From assembly GCF_011089885.1 (NCBI RefSeq), contig NZ_JAANBD010000015.1:186001-250000 (forward strand): 64,000 nt of DNA, written 5' to 3'. How positions within the stretch are numbered: the stretch's first letter is position 1; every line of letters begins with the position of its first letter. This document shows positions 36,117-44,837 of this stretch, piece by piece. A program made the translations under genes and the position numbers. The stretch is from Thioalkalivibrio sp. XN279 (GTDB lineage: Bacteria > Pseudomonadota > Gammaproteobacteria > Steroidobacterales > XN24). Under the pieces are notes generated by a model. That model was given only the letters and a program-made list of their open reading frames with translations, did not search any database and was not told the DNA's origin.

Positions 36117-36614
36117 ATGAGCCTCACCGTCCGCGCCCGGCACGAGTACGACCACCCCCTGGCGAAAGTATGGGCCGTGTTCACTGATCCCGAGTTCTAC
36201 CAGGCCAAGTTCGAGGGCATCGGGCACCGCGCGGTCGAGGTGGTGTCCGCCGAGCGCGAGGGCGACGAGTTCAGCATCGAGATCAGCCGCGAGGTGCCGG
36301 TGGACGTACCGGCCGTGCTGCGCGGCCTGCTGGGCGAATGGAACACGCTGCTGCAGGCCGAGCGCTGGGCGCCGGCGGGCAAGAACGCCTACAGCAATGA
36401 GCTCACCATCGAGGCGCGCGGGGTGCCCGCCACCATGCGCGGCCGCATGCAGCTGTCGGCCAACGGCAAGGGCTGCGTCAACGAGGTCGAGATCACGATC
36501 CGCGCTTCCGTGCCGCTGATCGGCGGCAAGCTGGAGCAGTTCGCGGCGCGCGACGCCGAGGCGACGCTCGCCGCCGAGTACGACTTCATCCAGGGCTACC
36601 TGGAGTCGGCCTGA
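36117..36614 (+). CDS. DUF2505 SRPBCC-fold protein
   Basis: A 165-residue protein: VRARHEYDHPLAKVWAVFTDPEFYQAKFEGIG at the N-terminus and PLIGGKLEQFAARDAEATLAAEYDFIQGYL at the C-terminus are the DUF2505 pattern, a helix-grip (SRPBCC) fold that binds hydrophobic ligands. ATG 36117 with a CCGGAG site. No signal peptide. Function unknown; convergent with the DUF2333 gene. Confidence 0.82.
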   Translation: MSLTVRARHEYDHPLAKVWAVFTDPEFYQAKFEGIGHRAVEVVSAEREGDEFSIEISREVPVDVPAVLRGLLGEWNTLLQAERWAPAGKNAYSNELTIEARGVPATMRGRMQLSANGKGCVNEVEITIRASVPLIGGKLEQFAARDAEATLAAEYDFIQGYLESA

Positions 36615-36631
36615 GGCTCAGCGCTTGAGAC

Positions 36632-37648
36632 TCAGCCCCCCGCCAGCAGCTCGCGCAGGTTGGTGATGGCCTGGGTGGCGCGCGACAGGTAGGACGCCAT
36701 CACCAGCGAGTGGTTGGCGAACATGCCGAAGCCCCCGCCGTTGAGCACCACCGGGCTGCGCATCGGCGCCAGGCTCGCTTCCAGTTCGCGGATCACCTGG
36801 CGCAGGCTGACGGTCGCGTTCTTGTCCTCGAGCACGTGCTGGAAGTCGTACTCCACGGCGCGCAGGAAATGGAGCAGCGCCCAGGCGGTGCCGCGCGCCT
36901 CGAAGAACACGTCGTCGATCTCCAGCCACGGTGTCTTCACCGCGATGTTGTCGCCGCGCGGCTGCCCGGCTGCGGCGGAGGGATCCAGTGCCAGGTCGGT
37001 GTTCACCCGCATCTGGCCGACGCTCGCCGACAGGCGCTGCGACAGGTTGCCGAGCCGCTTTTCCACCACCGCCAGCCATTCGCGCAGGTTGTCGGCCCGG
37101 GCGTAGAAATTGGCGTCCGGTTGCGACGTGTCGAGCAGGCGCGCCTGGTAGTCCTCGAGGTACTCGATGGCCTCGCGGTAGCGGGACTCGCTCGAGGGCA
37201 GGATCCAGCTGTCGCTGTCGAAATTGAAATTCGGCTCCATTTCCGCGAGCGCGGGGTCTTCCACCGACTGCGTCTGCGAGCGGCTGAAATCGTTGCGCAT
37301 GACGCGCGAGAGGTCCCGCACCTGCACCAGCACACCGAACTCCCAGTTGGGAATGTTGTCCAGCCACAGCCCGGGCAGGGTGACGTCGTTGCTCAGGTAG
37401 CCGCCGGGCTTGTCCAGCAGCGTGCGCGAGACGCGCAGCAGCGTTTCGGTGGTGGCGTAGCCGGTGATCGCAGGCCGGCCGTCTTTCTCCCAGTCCACCC
37501 AGAAGATGTCCGGTTCGCGCGACCAGTACCAGCTCAGCACCAGCAGGAACACCAGCAGCACCGCCGCGGCGACGCCGATCACGCGCCCCAGCCCGCGGCG
37601 CGGCGTGGCCGGGTTGCGCAGGCTGGACCACCATCCCTTGATGTTCAT
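36632..37648 (-). CDS. DUF2333 membrane-anchored protein
   Basis: A 338-residue protein with one N-terminal membrane helix (VIGVAAAVLLVFLLVLSWYW) and a large periplasmic helical domain. The anchor followed by the residues GYATTETLLRVSRTLLDKPGGYLSNDVTLPG matches DUF2333 as found in gammaproteobacteria. Function unknown. ATG 37648 is preceded by an AAGGAG site. It is convergent with the DUF2505 gene and follows the quinone reductase gene by 39 bp. Confidence 0.82.
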   Translation of the reverse strand: MNIKGWWSSLRNPATPRRGLGRVIGVAAAVLLVFLLVLSWYWSREPDIFWVDWEKDGRPAITGYATTETLLRVSRTLLDKPGGYLSNDVTLPGLWLDNIPNWEFGVLVQVRDLSRVMRNDFSRSQTQSVEDPALAEMEPNFNFDSDSWILPSSESRYREAIEYLEDYQARLLDTSQPDANFYARADNLREWLAVVEKRLGNLSQRLSASVGQMRVNTDLALDPSAAAGQPRGDNIAVKTPWLEIDDVFFEARGTAWALLHFLRAVEYDFQHVLEDKNATVSLRQVIRELEASLAPMRSPVVLNGGGFGMFANHSLVMASYLSRATQAITNLRELLAGG

Positions 37649-37687
37649 TTTCGTGCTCCTTCGGAATCTGTGCTTGAGCGGCCGGCC

Positions 37688-38680
37688 TCAGGCGGGCAGC
37701 GGGTCGCGGTCGTGCGGGGCGTCGAGATCGAGCTCCGGTCCCAGCGGCACCACCCCGGTCGGGTTGATCATCCTGTGGCTGTAATAGTAATGCCGTTTGA
37801 TGTGGTCGAGGTTGACCGTCGCCGCCACCCCCGGGACCTGGTACAGCTGGCGCGTGTAATTGGACAGCTGCGGGTAGTCGCGAATGCGGCGCAGGTTGGC
37901 CTTGAAGTGGCCGACATAGACCGGGTCGAAGCGCAGCAGGGTGGTGAACAGGCGCCAGTCGGCCTCGGTGAGGCGGTCGCCGGCCAGGAAGGGCTGGCGC
38001 GCGAGGCGCTCATCCAGCCAGTCCAGGGCGGCGAAGAGGGCGCCGAAAGCTTCCTCGTAGGCTTCCTGGGTGGTGGCGAAGCCGCAACGGTAGACCCCGT
38101 TGTTGACTTCTGCGTAGACGCGCTTGTTCACGGCGTCGATTTCCGCACGCAACCCGGCGGGGTAGTAGTCGGTGTCGGAGGCGGCGCAGGCGGCGAAGGC
38201 GCTGTTGAGCATGCGGATGATGTCGGCCGACTCGTTGCTGACGATGGTCTCCCGCTCGCGGTCCCACAGCACCGGCACGGTGACGCGGCCGGTGTAGTCG
38301 GGCCGCGCGCGCGTATACACCTGGTGCAGGTAGTCGCTGCCGAACAGCGGGTCGCCGGCGGTGAATTCACCGGCCGCACAATCGCGGAACTCCCAGCCGT
38401 TCTCCAGCATGTCGGGGTGGACCACCGAGACGCTGACGGCGTCCTGCAGCCCTTTCAGCGCGCGGAAGATCAGGGTGCGATGCGCCCAGGGACAGGCCAG
38501 GGAAACGTACAGGTGGTAACGCCCGGGTTCGGCGCGGAAGCCGCCCTCGCCAGTAGGCCCCGCCGTCCCGTCGGCCGTGACCCAGTTGCGGAACACGGCG
38601 TCCGAGCGCACGAACTTGCCGCCCGTGGACTCGGTGTCGTACCACTCGTCCCGCCACTTGCCTTCGACCAAGAGACCCAT
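37688..38680 (-). CDS. yqjG: Glutathionyl-hydroquinone reductase (YqjG/ECM4-type)
   Basis: A 330-residue xi-class glutathione transferase. The N-terminal thioredoxin-like half has SLACPWAHRTLIFRALKGL with the catalytic Cys of the CPWAHR motif, and the helical half ends HIKRHYYYSHRMINPTGVVPLGP, the conserved tail that binds glutathionyl-hydroquinones. It reduces glutathionyl-hydroquinones to hydroquinones with glutathione, and gshA is encoded 2 kb away. ATG 38680 was chosen; an upstream in-frame start would add 13 residues. Confidence 0.92.
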   Translation of the reverse strand: MGLLVEGKWRDEWYDTESTGGKFVRSDAVFRNWVTADGTAGPTGEGGFRAEPGRYHLYVSLACPWAHRTLIFRALKGLQDAVSVSVVHPDMLENGWEFRDCAAGEFTAGDPLFGSDYLHQVYTRARPDYTGRVTVPVLWDRERETIVSNESADIIRMLNSAFAACAASDTDYYPAGLRAEIDAVNKRVYAEVNNGVYRCGFATTQEAYEEAFGALFAALDWLDERLARQPFLAGDRLTEADWRLFTTLLRFDPVYVGHFKANLRRIRDYPQLSNYTRQLYQVPGVAATVNLDHIKRHYYYSHRMINPTGVVPLGPELDLDAPHDRDPLPA

Positions 38681-38742
38681 GTCAATGAACGCTCCCGGCG
38701 CAGCCCGTAAGATGCGCACTTTGTTTCCAAGGAGCGCCCATT

Positions 38743-39099
38743 ATGACCGAAGAGACCTACGCCGCCGTCCGCAAGCGCATCACCAAGGCCAACGCCGCCC
38801 TGCGCCAGGGCCAGCCCGACACCTTCAAGGGCTTCAACATGATCCACCACCAGGCCATGCAGGACGGCGCCCTGGACCACAAGACCAAGGAGCTGGTCGC
38901 GGTGGCGCTGTCCGTGGCCTCGCGCTGCGATCCCTGCATCGCCTTCCATGTCCCCGCGGCCCTGCGGCTCGGCGCCACGCGCGAGGAGATCATGGAAATC
39001 CTCTCGGTGACGGTGATGATGGGCGGTGGGCCGTCGCTGATGTACGCCGCGCACGTCATGGACGCGGTGGACGAGGAGCTCGGCAAGGCGGAGGACTGA
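38743..39099 (+). CDS. AhpD-like carboxymuconolactone-decarboxylase-family protein
   Basis: A 118-residue helical protein with the CxxC redox motif and conserved His in SVASRCDPCIAFHVPAALRLGATREEIMEI, the AhpD-like pattern (Cys-Asp-Pro-Cys). Such proteins use the cysteine pair as a peroxidase or disulfide relay. ATG 38743 has an AAGGAG site 9 bases upstream. It is divergent from yqjG with a 62-bp gap, hinting at co-control in thiol stress. Confidence 0.9.
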   Translation: MTEETYAAVRKRITKANAALRQGQPDTFKGFNMIHHQAMQDGALDHKTKELVAVALSVASRCDPCIAFHVPAALRLGATREEIMEILSVTVMMGGGPSLMYAAHVMDAVDEELGKAED

Positions 39100-39108
39100 T
39101 CCCCGGCT

Positions 39109-40290
39109 TCAGTGCGCGCCGCGCGTGGTGTTCCAGCGCCGCACCCAGTCCAGCAGCTTCTCCGCCTCGAGGGCGCGTGCCACGAAATAGCCCTGGCCCT
39201 CGTTGCAGCCGAGCGCGGAGACGAGATCCCAGGCGCGCTGGTTGTCGATGCCCTCGGCGACCACCCGCATCTGCAGCTGGTGCCCGAGGCGGATGTTGGA
39301 CTGCAGTATGGCCGCGGCTTCTTCATCCACCAGGGCGTTGCGCACGAAGCAGCGATCCAGCTTGAGCTCGCTGTAGGGCAGGTCGTTGAGCTGGGTCATG
39401 TTGGAGCGGCCGGTGCCGAAGTCGTCGATAGACAGCTCGAAGCCCTGCAGGCGCAGGCGAGTGAGCGTCTCCAGCGTGTCGACGCTGCTGTTGCCGTCCC
39501 AGTTCTCGGTGACCTCGAGCGTGACGTGCGCGGGCTTCAGCCGGAAGGTCTCGGCCCAGGTCACCAGCGTCTGCGGCAGGCGCTCGTCCGCCAGCAGCAG
39601 GGGCGAAATGTTCACCGCCAGTTGCAGCGACAGGCCGCCTGCGCGCCAGCGCGCCGCGGCCGAGAAGGCATGGCAGACCAGCGCTTCCGTCAGGGGGAAG
39701 ATCAGGCCGGATTCTTCGGCCACGCGGATGAAGGTGCCGGCCGGCAGGATGCCGCGCTCCGGGTGCTCCAGGCGCGCCAGCGCCTCGACGCCGACAGGCT
39801 GCAGGGTCTCGAGATCGATCTTGGGCTGGAACCAGGGTCGGATGCGCCCCCGGTGCAGGCGGTCGCTGACCAGTTCGCTGCTGAGCTGCAGCGGCAGGCC
39901 CATGGTGGTTTCGTCCGGCGTCTGCACCGGCATCAGCAGCATGGCGCCGAAATCGGCGACGCTGTACGGCTGCTGCAGTTGCCCGAGCAGCTTGAGTCCG
40001 CGCGCCCGCGCCAGGCGCGCAGCCGAGCTGAGCACCCTGGCATGGCTGCCGCCGGTAAGAATGAGGCCGGCCTCGCAGGCGTGCTCGCTGAGGAAGCGCA
40101 GGCCGTCGATGCCGTCCGTGCGGTCGCCCGACAGGGACAACACCGTGAAACTCAGCTTCGGGTGCCACATAGCAGCGAACGAGATCGCGTCCGCAGCCGT
40201 GTCGGCGCGATAGCCGCGGCGGCCGCAATAGTCGGCCAGTCGGGCTCGCACCTCCGTATCCGGTTCCATGATGAGGATCTGGGATTTCAC
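39109..40290 (-). CDS. EAL-domain phosphodiesterase with degenerate receiver
   Basis: A 393-residue protein. Residues 1-120 look like a receiver domain, but the segment that should carry the phospho-acceptor Asp reads VLSLSG, with Ser in its place, so normal phosphorylation is unlikely. Residues 145-385 are an EAL domain: VEALARLEH, AVNISPLL, LEVTENWD, IDDFGTGRSN, ELKLD and VAEGID keep the metal and catalytic residues, so c-di-GMP hydrolysis is plausible. GTG at 40290 or ATG further in (40269) could start it. It stands alone, convergent with the AhpD-like gene. Confidence 0.85.
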   Translation of the reverse strand: MKSQILIMEPDTEVRARLADYCGRRGYRADTAADAISFAAMWHPKLSFTVLSLSGDRTDGIDGLRFLSEHACEAGLILTGGSHARVLSSAARLARARGLKLLGQLQQPYSVADFGAMLLMPVQTPDETTMGLPLQLSSELVSDRLHRGRIRPWFQPKIDLETLQPVGVEALARLEHPERGILPAGTFIRVAEESGLIFPLTEALVCHAFSAAARWRAGGLSLQLAVNISPLLLADERLPQTLVTWAETFRLKPAHVTLEVTENWDGNSSVDTLETLTRLRLQGFELSIDDFGTGRSNMTQLNDLPYSELKLDRCFVRNALVDEEAAAILQSNIRLGHQLQMRVVAEGIDNQRAWDLVSALGCNEGQGYFVARALEAEKLLDWVRRWNTTRGAH

Positions 40291-40421
40291 GCTGGATGGA
40301 TAACAGGTACTGCGCCCCGGGGCCCATGAAGCGGGTCACGGTTTGCCGCCGAACCCTGTGCCTGCGCGTATAATCGCCCATCCTGCGCACCAGCGACCAC
40401 CCAGCGGGGAGATTGCCTGCC

Positions 40422-41999
40422 ATGTACCAGCTAGCCGACGAGCGGCTGTCGCGCCTCGCCGCCGTCGACGGCGATTGTCTCCACGGCGGCGGTCGCGGGG
40501 TGGAGAAGGAGTCCCTGCGTGTCACCCCGGACGGGCGGATCGCCACCACCCCGCATCCGGCCGCGCTCGGCGCCGCGGTGGCTCATCCGTGGATCACTAC
40601 GGACTACTCGGAGGCGCTGCTCGAGTTCGTCACCCCGCCGCTCGACACCTGCTGGGCCACGCTGCAGTTCCTGTGCGACGTGCACCAGTTCGTGTATCCG
40701 CGCCTCCCCGAGGGCGAGATGCTCTGGGCCACCAGCATGCCCTGCGCGGTCGGCGGCGACGCCAGCATCCCGGTGGCCGACTACGGGACCTCGAACGTCG
40801 GGCGCATGAAGCACATCTATCGTCTCGGCCTGGGCTACCGCTACGGGCGGGTGATGCAGACCATCGCCGGCGTCCATTTCAACTACTCCCTGCCGGAGCG
40901 CTTCTGGGAGGTGCTGGGCGAGGTCGAGGGGCGTGACGGCATGGACCGGGCGTTCCGCGACGACATGTACTTCGGGCTGCTGCGCAACTTCCGGCGTTAC
41001 GGCTGGATCGTGATGTACCTGTTCGGCGCCTCGCCGGCGGTGTGCAAGTCTTTCCTCGGTGGGCGCGACCCCGGCCTGCCGGAGTTCGACGCCAGCACCT
41101 GGTACGGCCCCCATGCGACCTCGCTGCGCATGAGCGACCTCGGTTACCGCAACACCAACCAGGCCGGCATCCACCTGTCGATGAACTCGCTGCAGGAATA
41201 CATCGACGGGCTCGAGCACGCCATTCGCTCCCCCTGGCCGCCCTATGAGAAGATCGGCGTGTCCGCCGGCGGGGTATGGCGGCAGCTTTCCACCAGCGCG
41301 CTGCAGATCGAGAACGAGTACTACGGCTACGTGCGCCCGAAGCAGCCCATCCGCAGCGGCGAGCGCCCGACACTGGCGTTGCGGCGCGCCGGGGTGGCGT
41401 ACGTCGAAGTGCGCGCCCTCGACGTGAGTCCCTACGACCCCGCCGGGGTGAGCCAGAACGAGCTGCGCTTCCTCGAGGCCTTCCTGGTGTTCTGCATGCT
41501 GCATGACAGCCCGCCGTTGGCGGCGGCCGAAATGGAGCAGCTGGACGCGAACCACGCCCGGGTGGCGGTGGCCGGGCGCGACCCCAGGCTGGCGCTGGAC
41601 ATCGCGGGCCGGCACCAGCCGCTGGTGGCCTGGGGACGCGAGATCTGCCGCCAGCTGGCGCCGATCTGCGCGCTGCTGGATCACGGCGACCCGTCGCGCT
41701 CCTACAGCGCCGCGCTGGAGCTGCAGTCGGCCAAGCTCGAAGACCCGGCGCTGACGCCGTCGGCCCGGATCCTGGCCGAGATGCGCCAGGAGAGCGAGTC
41801 CTTTTTCGGCTTCGCCCGGCGCATGTCGCAGCAGCACGCCGACTACTTCGCCGCACTGCCCCCCATGTCGTCTGCCCGGCTGGACGAATTCGAGGCCGAG
41901 GCCCGCCGCTCGCTGGAGACCCAGCAGGCGCTGGAGGCTGACGATGACGAATCCTTCGAGGACTACCTGGCGCGGTATTTCGCCACGCCGGCACCTTGA
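40422..41999 (+). CDS. gshA: Glutamate-cysteine ligase
   Basis: A 525-residue enzyme of the proteobacterial GshA family making gamma-glutamylcysteine, the first step of glutathione synthesis. GRGVEKESLRVTPDGRIATTPHP is the N-terminal signature; TDYSEALLEFVTPP (substrate/metal Glu), QTIAGVHFNYSLP and YVEVRALDVSPYDP are conserved. ATG 40422 starts MYQLADERL. Its TGA shares one base with the ATG of the next gene. It supplies glutathione for YqjG nearby. Confidence 0.95.
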   Translation: MYQLADERLSRLAAVDGDCLHGGGRGVEKESLRVTPDGRIATTPHPAALGAAVAHPWITTDYSEALLEFVTPPLDTCWATLQFLCDVHQFVYPRLPEGEMLWATSMPCAVGGDASIPVADYGTSNVGRMKHIYRLGLGYRYGRVMQTIAGVHFNYSLPERFWEVLGEVEGRDGMDRAFRDDMYFGLLRNFRRYGWIVMYLFGASPAVCKSFLGGRDPGLPEFDASTWYGPHATSLRMSDLGYRNTNQAGIHLSMNSLQEYIDGLEHAIRSPWPPYEKIGVSAGGVWRQLSTSALQIENEYYGYVRPKQPIRSGERPTLALRRAGVAYVEVRALDVSPYDPAGVSQNELRFLEAFLVFCMLHDSPPLAAAEMEQLDANHARVAVAGRDPRLALDIAGRHQPLVAWGREICRQLAPICALLDHGDPSRSYSAALELQSAKLEDPALTPSARILAEMRQESESFFGFARRMSQQHADYFAALPPMSSARLDEFEAEARRSLETQQALEADDDESFEDYLARYFATPAP

Positions 42000-42949
42000 T
42001 GGCGACGAGCCTGGGTTTCCTGGCGCTGGGTTTCCTGCTGCTCTATGGCGGCGGCGAGTGGCTGGTGCGCGGCGCCAGCAACCTGGCGTTGCGCTTCGGC
42101 ATGAGCCCGTTCCTGGTCGGCATGACCATCGTCGCCTTCGCCACCAGCGCGCCCGAGCTGGCGGTCAGCCTGCAGGCGGCCCTGAGCGGCGTGGACGACA
42201 TCGCCATCGGCAACGTGGTGGGCTCGAATATAGCCAATATCGGCCTCATTCTCGGCATCTGCGCGGTGCTGACGCCGACGGTGGTGCGCATGCGCCTGAT
42301 CCAGCTGGATCTGCCGTGGCTGATCGTGGTCTCGGGCCTGCTGACGGCGTTTCTCTACGATGGCGGGCTGACCCGCGCCGGCGGCATCGTCTTCCTCTGC
42401 GGCCTGGCGGCCTTCCTGTTCTGGAACATCCGCGTCGGTCACCCGGAGCAGGAGGAGGACGCCGTCAAGCAGGAGTTCGAAGGCGTCGTGCGGCCACGCG
42501 TCGGCGCCAGCGTCGACCTGCTGCTGATCTTTCTCGGCCTGGTCGCCCTGGTCGCCGGGGGCGCGGCCTTCGTGCGCGGCGGCGTCAGCCTGGCGGAGGC
42601 GCTCGGCGTACCCTCGGCGATCATCGCCCTGACCGTGGTCGCGGTGGGCACCAGCCTGCCGGAGCTGGCCACCAGCATCGTCGCCGCCATGCGCGGCGAT
42701 GCCGACATCGCGGTGGGCAACGTCGTCGGCTCCAATTTCTTCAACATCCTTGCCATCCTGGGCATCACCGCCACCATCCAGCCGCTGGAGCGCGGCGGCA
42801 TCACCATGGTCGACATGGGCGTGATGGTGGCTTTCGCCGCCGCCCTGCTGCCGCTGATCATGGTGCGCCGCTGCATCGGCCGGCCCGAAGGCGTCGTCCT
42901 GCTGCTGGGCTACGGCGCCTACGTCACCTGGCTGGTGCTCAACGCCTAG
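41999..42949 (+). CDS. Calcium/sodium antiporter (CaCA family)
   Basis: A 316-residue membrane protein with two inverted alpha repeats: the first has AFATSAPELAVSLQAAL and IGNVVGSNIANIGLILG, the second AVGTSLPELATSIVAAM and VGNVVGSNFFNILAILG. These are the ion-binding signatures of the YrbG/CaCA family. About ten membrane segments. ATG 41999 overlaps the gshA stop by one base. Convergent with the isoaspartyl peptidase gene, overlapping it by 4 bp. Confidence 0.93.
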   Translation: MATSLGFLALGFLLLYGGGEWLVRGASNLALRFGMSPFLVGMTIVAFATSAPELAVSLQAALSGVDDIAIGNVVGSNIANIGLILGICAVLTPTVVRMRLIQLDLPWLIVVSGLLTAFLYDGGLTRAGGIVFLCGLAAFLFWNIRVGHPEQEEDAVKQEFEGVVRPRVGASVDLLLIFLGLVALVAGGAAFVRGGVSLAEALGVPSAIIALTVVAVGTSLPELATSIVAAMRGDADIAVGNVVGSNFFNILAILGITATIQPLERGGITMVDMGVMVAFAAALLPLIMVRRCIGRPEGVVLLLGYGAYVTWLVLNA

Positions 42950-43947
42950 GGCTCTTCGCCGGCGAAGATCGCCACCTCGCGCCCCGCGGCGTCGGCCCGG
43001 CCCCGGTACATGCCTTCCGTGCTGAAGGACAGGCTGTAACGACCCGCACCGTCCAGCACGATGACGCCGCCGAGGCCGCCGAGAGCCCGGATTTCCTCCA
43101 GCACGCCGCTGGCCGCCGCAGCGGGCGTGTCTCCGCCCAGGCTCATGCGGGCACAGATGGCGTGCGCCGCCGCGGCGCGGATGAAGTACTCGCCGTCGCC
43201 GGTGGCGGACACGGCGCAGCCTGTATCCGCCCAGGTGCCGGCGCCGATGACGGGCACGTCGCCGAGGCGCCCCCAGCGCTTGGCCGTGGTGCCGCCGGTG
43301 GAGGTCGCGGCCGCGAGCCGCCCGCCGGCGTCCAGCGCCACGGCGCCGACGGTGCCGAAGCGGCCCTGGTCCGGTTCTATGGGCAGTGCGCCCTGCAGGA
43401 TCGCGTGTTGCAGCTGCTGCCAGCGCCGCTCGGTGCGGAACCAGCTGCTCGGCTTGAGCTCCAGTCCCTGGTCGATGGCGAACTCGATCGCGCCCTCGCC
43501 GGCGAGGAAAACATGCGGCGAGGCTTCCATGACGCGGCGCGCGAGCAGCACCGGGTTGCGCACCCAGCGCACGGCGCCCACGGCGCCCGCCTGCCGCGTC
43601 GCCCCGTCCATGATGGACGCGTCCAGCTCGTTACGCCCGTCGGCGGTGAATACCGCGCCGCGCCCGGCGTTGAACAGCGGCGAGTCCTCCATCGGCACGA
43701 TGGCGGCGGTGACGGCGTCGAGCGCGCTGCCGCCGCTCTCCAGCACGCGCCAGCCGGCCTCCAGGGCTGCGTGCAGCGCCGCCTCGTAGGCGGCACGGTC
43801 GTCCGCACTCATGTCCGCCGCGCGCAGCGTGCCGGCGCCGCCGTGGATCAGCAGCACGGGTTCAGCCGCTGCCGCAGGCTGGGCTGCGGCGGGCATCAGG
43901 GCGGCGAGGGCGGCGAGAGTGGCGAGAGTGGGAAGAAACTTCGTCAT
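42946..43947 (-). CDS. Periplasmic isoaspartyl peptidase/L-asparaginase
   Basis: A 333-residue N-terminal-nucleophile hydrolase. A signal peptide (cut near residue 28) precedes LLIHGGAGT, NAGRGAVF and the autocleavage site GRFGTVGAVALDAGGRLAAATSTGG, where the nucleophile is about Thr199; ATSTGGTTAKRWGRLGD is the substrate-binding part. The enzyme removes isoaspartate from damaged peptides and may hydrolyse asparagine. Export to the periplasm is inferred from the signal. ATG 43947 overlaps the PP2C stop by 4 bp. Confidence 0.92.
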   Translation of the reverse strand: MTKFLPTLATLAALAALMPAAAQPAAAAEPVLLIHGGAGTLRAADMSADDRAAYEAALHAALEAGWRVLESGGSALDAVTAAIVPMEDSPLFNAGRGAVFTADGRNELDASIMDGATRQAGAVGAVRWVRNPVLLARRVMEASPHVFLAGEGAIEFAIDQGLELKPSSWFRTERRWQQLQHAILQGALPIEPDQGRFGTVGAVALDAGGRLAAATSTGGTTAKRWGRLGDVPVIGAGTWADTGCAVSATGDGEYFIRAAAAHAICARMSLGGDTPAAAASGVLEEIRALGGLGGVIVLDGAGRYSLSFSTEGMYRGRADAAGREVAIFAGEEP

Positions 43948-44837
43948 GGGTTCTCCTGTTGCAGCGGGATCTGGCGCGGCGCGGGCAGCAGCCGGGCCAC
44001 GGCCGCGCCCGGCCGGCGCCGGAAAGCGATGACAGTGAGGTCGTCCGGCTTGCTGGGATGCTCGCCCGGCGCGTCCTCGGCGGCGCCGCGCATGCGCGCC
44101 AGCGCCTGTTCCGCCAGCGCGCCGACGCGCCGGTCCAGCCGGCCACAGCGCATCAGCCCCGCAATTTCCTGCAGGCGCATGTTGTCCACCAGCCCGTCAC
44201 TGCATACCAGCACCGTGTCGTGTGCGGCGAGCCGCACGGCGGAGCCGACCTCGATGCGCATGTCGCGGCTGCCGAGGAAGTTCGACACCAGGTGCCGGTC
44301 TTCATGGTGCAGGGCTTCTTCGTGGTCGACCAGCCCGGCCTGCAGCGCGAAACCCACCGGCGAGTGGGACAGGGTGCGCAACTTCAGGCGGCCGCGCTGG
44401 CCGAGCACGATGACTTCCGAGTCGCCGATGTTGTAGGCGCGCACCATGCCGTCGCACAGCTCGGCCACCACCAGCGTCGTGGCGCTGCCGTTGGCCAGCG
44501 CCAGCACGGCGTCGTTGGCGCGGGAGATGCCGTCGAGTATGGCCGCCTGCAGGGCGCGGCCCTGCGCGAACTCCTGCTCCACGACCGCCGCCAGCGTGGC
44601 GATGGCGCAGGCCGCAGCAGCGCCGCCGCCGGGCATCCCGCCCATGCCGTCCGCTACCGCCAGCACCGCGTTGCGCGCGTCCAGCGGCAGGACCAGCAGG
44701 GCGTCTTCGCTTTTTGCCTTGCCCGCGCACGGCGCCGTCCAGGCGACTGCAGCGCCGTCCGTCACACGCAGCAGGGCTTCTGTCCGGGCCTGGGCCGTGG
44801 CGAGCTGCAGGCCTTCCTCGGCCGGGAATGCGCTCAC
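43944..44837 (-). CDS. PP2C-type protein phosphatase
   Basis: A 297-residue phosphatase of the PP2C/PPM family: KSEDALLVLPLDARNAVLAVADGMGG (metal Asp), GSATTLVVAELCDGMVRAYNIGDSEVIVL, LVCSDGLVDN and KPDDLTVIAF (last metal Asp). It dephosphorylates Ser/Thr residues and pairs with the kinase encoded upstream: its GTG (44835-44837) overlaps the kinase TGA by 4 bp. A longer reading frame runs far upstream but only shadows the kinase gene. Confidence 0.9.
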   Translation of the reverse strand: MSAFPAEEGLQLATAQARTEALLRVTDGAAVAWTAPCAGKAKSEDALLVLPLDARNAVLAVADGMGGMPGGGAAAACAIATLAAVVEQEFAQGRALQAAILDGISRANDAVLALANGSATTLVVAELCDGMVRAYNIGDSEVIVLGQRGRLKLRTLSHSPVGFALQAGLVDHEEALHHEDRHLVSNFLGSRDMRIEVGSAVRLAAHDTVLVCSDGLVDNMRLQEIAGLMRCGRLDRRVGALAEQALARMRGAAEDAPGEHPSKPDDLTVIAFRRRPGAAVARLLPAPRQIPLQQENP

